In this document: in pieces, positions 62,636-64,000 of the stretch
Numbering within the stretch: the stretch's first letter is position 1
How the letters are laid out: every line of letters begins with the position of its first letter
NCBI RefSeq assembly: GCF_965276875.1
Contig: NZ_OZ255701.1
Location: 2,728,001-2,792,000 of the forward strand
DNA: 64,000 nucleotides
DNA from: Lichenicoccus sp965276875
Lineage (GTDB): Bacteria; Pseudomonadota; Alphaproteobacteria; Acetobacterales; Acetobacteraceae
Reading direction: 5' to 3'
Notes under the pieces: model-generated
Told to the model about the DNA's origin: nothing
Databases searched by the model: none
What the model saw: the letters and a program-made list of their open reading frames with translations, nothing else
Made by a program: the position numbers and the translations under genes

Positions 62636-64000
62636 ATGGCAGCAACGCAACGTCTCATCCCTTCGCGCCGGGAATATAATCGCTGGGTGGCGGACGAGAC
62701 GCTCGAAGATTTCGCCCTGCGCTATACTCCGGCCTCGGCGCGGCGCTGGAGCGGCGGCGCCATCGCCAATACCGCAATGGGGTCGTCCTCATTCATGGCG
62801 TTGGAGGCGATCGGCGGCCTGATCACCTTGCGTTATGGTTTCGCTGTCGCCGCCCTCGCCATCCTCGTCAGCAGCCTGGTCATCTTCGCCACCGCCTGGC
62901 CGATCGCGTTCGCCTCGGCGCGGCGTGGCATCGACGTCGACCTGCTGACCCGCGGCGCCGGCTTTGGCTATATCGGCTCGACCATCACCTCGCTGATCTA
63001 CGCCGCCTTCACCTTCATCTTCTTCGCGCTCGAGGCCACGATCTTCGCCGCCAGCCTGCAGGCCGCCTTCGGTCTGCCGGTGCAGCTCGGCGTTGTGCTG
63101 GCAGCCGTAATCGTGGTGCCGATGGTCACGCACGGCATTGCCTTCATCAATCGCTTTCAGCGCGTAACACAGCCGCTGTGGCTGGCGCTCACGGCGCTGG
63201 CGATCGCGGCGGTGCTGCTGCACGGCTCGGCGACGCTCGTCGCCTGGCGGCAGTTTCCCGGTCTTGCGCGCAGCGGCAGCAGGTTGGTGGACTTCGGGGC
63301 CGCTGCCTCGGTGATTGCCGCCCTGCTCGCTCAGGTCGGCGAGCAGGTGGACTACCTGCGCTTCCTCCCAGCACCCAATCCCGAGCAACGCTGGCGTTGG
63401 CACCTGGCCCTCCTGCTCGGCGGTCCCGGCTGGATCGTGCCGGGCGCGCTCAAGCTGTTCCTGGGCTCGCTGCTCGCAACCCTGGCCTTCAACGCCGGCG
63501 CGCCACCGATCCTCGCTGCACAGCCCGCGACGATGTATGCCGACGCCTTCGGCCTGCTCACCGAGCATCACGCCCTGGCGCTGGCGGCGACAACGCTGCT
63601 GATCGTCACCGCCCAGCTCAAGATCAATGTCACCAACGCCTATGCCGGCTCGATCGCCTGGTCGAACTTCTTCTCGCGCCTGACCCGGAGCCATCCCGGA
63701 CGGGTGGTCTGGGTGGTGTTCAACGTCACGATTGCCGTGCTGCTGGTCGAACTCGGCATCTATCCCGCGATCGCCGCGGTGCTCGCGGGCTTCTCGGTCG
63801 TTGTCTGCGCCTGGGTCGGCGCGCTGGTCTCCGATCTGGTGCTGGTGCGCCCGCTGCGGCTGGCACCGCGCGTGAGCGACTTCAAGCGCGCGCATCTGTT
63901 CGACATCAATCCGGTCGGCATCGGCGCGATGGCCGCCGCCATCGGGCTGGGCATGCTGGCTTTGGCCGGCGGCTTTGGTGTGGTGGCACAGGCCTTCGCG
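62636..64000 (+). CDS. Second NCS1-type permease, 5' part (truncated by window edge)
   Basis: An open frame from ATG 62636 is uninterrupted to the last base (455 codons). The product has the same features as the permease at 59211: a lead LEDFALRYTPAS, RRGIDVDLLTRGAGFGYIGST, VGEQVDYLRFLP and NAYAGSIAWSNFFSRL. It is a paralogue, probably an amide or nucleobase carrier linked to fmdA. Starts at 62585 (ATG) and 62687 (GTG) are in frame and possible; 62636 best matches the paralogue N-terminus. Whether it carries the cysteine-rich tail or a kinase cannot be seen. Confidence 0.85.
   Translation, partial: MAATQRLIPSRREYNRWVADETLEDFALRYTPASARRWSGGAIANTAMGSSSFMALEAIGGLITLRYGFAVAALAILVSSLVIFATAWPIAFASARRGIDVDLLTRGAGFGYIGSTITSLIYAAFTFIFFALEATIFAASLQAAFGLPVQLGVVLAAVIVVPMVTHGIAFINRFQRVTQPLWLALTALAIAAVLLHGSATLVAWRQFPGLARSGSRLVDFGAAASVIAALLAQVGEQVDYLRFLPAPNPEQRWRWHLALLLGGPGWIVPGALKLFLGSLLATLAFNAGAPPILAAQPATMYADAFGLLTEHHALALAATTLLIVTAQLKINVTNAYAGSIAWSNFFSRLTRSHPGRVVWVVFNVTIAVLLVELGIYPAIAAVLAGFSVVVCAWVGALVSDLVLVRPLRLAPRVSDFKRAHLFDINPVGIGAMAAAIGLGMLALAGGFGVVAQAFA

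Overview
The window is GC-rich and densely packed with genes that often overlap by 1-4 bases. It looks like the chromosome of an alphaproteobacterium, most likely from the Acetobacteraceae. The grounds are the dnaX-ybaB-recR and FYDLN-protein/cmk/rpsA housekeeping blocks, the membrane sugar/alcohol oxidation genes, the NAD-dependent formate dehydrogenase, and a hairpin repeat of a type I associate with that family. The taxonomic call is an inference from gene content. No rRNA, tRNA, CRISPR array, insertion sequence or phage was recognised.

Layout. 1-11.7 kb: housekeeping (3' end of dnaX, ybaB, recR, an SDR reductase with folB, an EamA exporter, a FYDLN-acid protein, a BKACE enzyme, cmk, rpsA), interrupted by a decayed TonB-receptor fragment and a large secreted BNR/sortilin-like protein. 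11.8-14.1 kb: a GGDEF-EAL protein beside a stand-alone BLUF photoreceptor. 14.1-29.6 kb: the most interesting region, a MimABCD/PrmABCD-type soluble diiron monooxygenase island. It holds a sigma54 activator, divergent from an alcohol dehydrogenase-CobW GTPase-WD40-58 aa protein chain, then the four monooxygenase genes, an amidohydrolase, a MIP18/DUF59-like protein, a dedicated GroEL-like chaperonin and a second sigma54 activator. Two sigma54-type (-24/-12) promoters were found by eye. Each is preceded by a pair of TGT-N11-ACA dyads about three helical turns apart, which suggests that both transcription units form one regulon.

29.6-40.2 kb: a repeat element, a nucleoside phosphorylase, a secreted ELP/RTX-like repeat protein, a lipoprotein, and a minus-strand formate operon (fdsG-fdsB-fdsA-fdsD-formate/nitrite channel). 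40.2-48.0 kb: an OmpR-type two-component system divergent from a tripartite RND efflux system. 48.1-49.5 kb: a microbial rhodopsin with a DTG motif, followed by what may be the C-terminal remnant of a retinal-forming Brp/Blh dioxygenase. 49.5-52 kb: a TumE-type toxin-antitoxin pair and a DUF6880 protein. 52-59 kb: an LLM flavin monooxygenase, a GMC oxidoreductase with its subunit-3 partner and an internally duplicated membrane protein, a ThDP enzyme and an SMP-30 lactonase. 59.2-64 kb: two NCS1-type permeases flanking a formamidase (fmdA-fmdB) operon; the second permease runs off the window.

Working model for the island: the diiron monooxygenase hydroxylates a small substrate (propane, acetone or phenol are the precedents). 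The NAD-dependent alcohol dehydrogenase and the amidohydrolase handle products. The GroEL paralogue and the MIP18 protein help fold or metallate the oxygenase, and the CobW/WD40/58 aa proteins may serve the metal supply of the dehydrogenase. The formate system at 34-40 kb could provide NADH. Only the order, overlaps, motifs and sites are seen directly; substrates and partner assignments are inferred from family knowledge.
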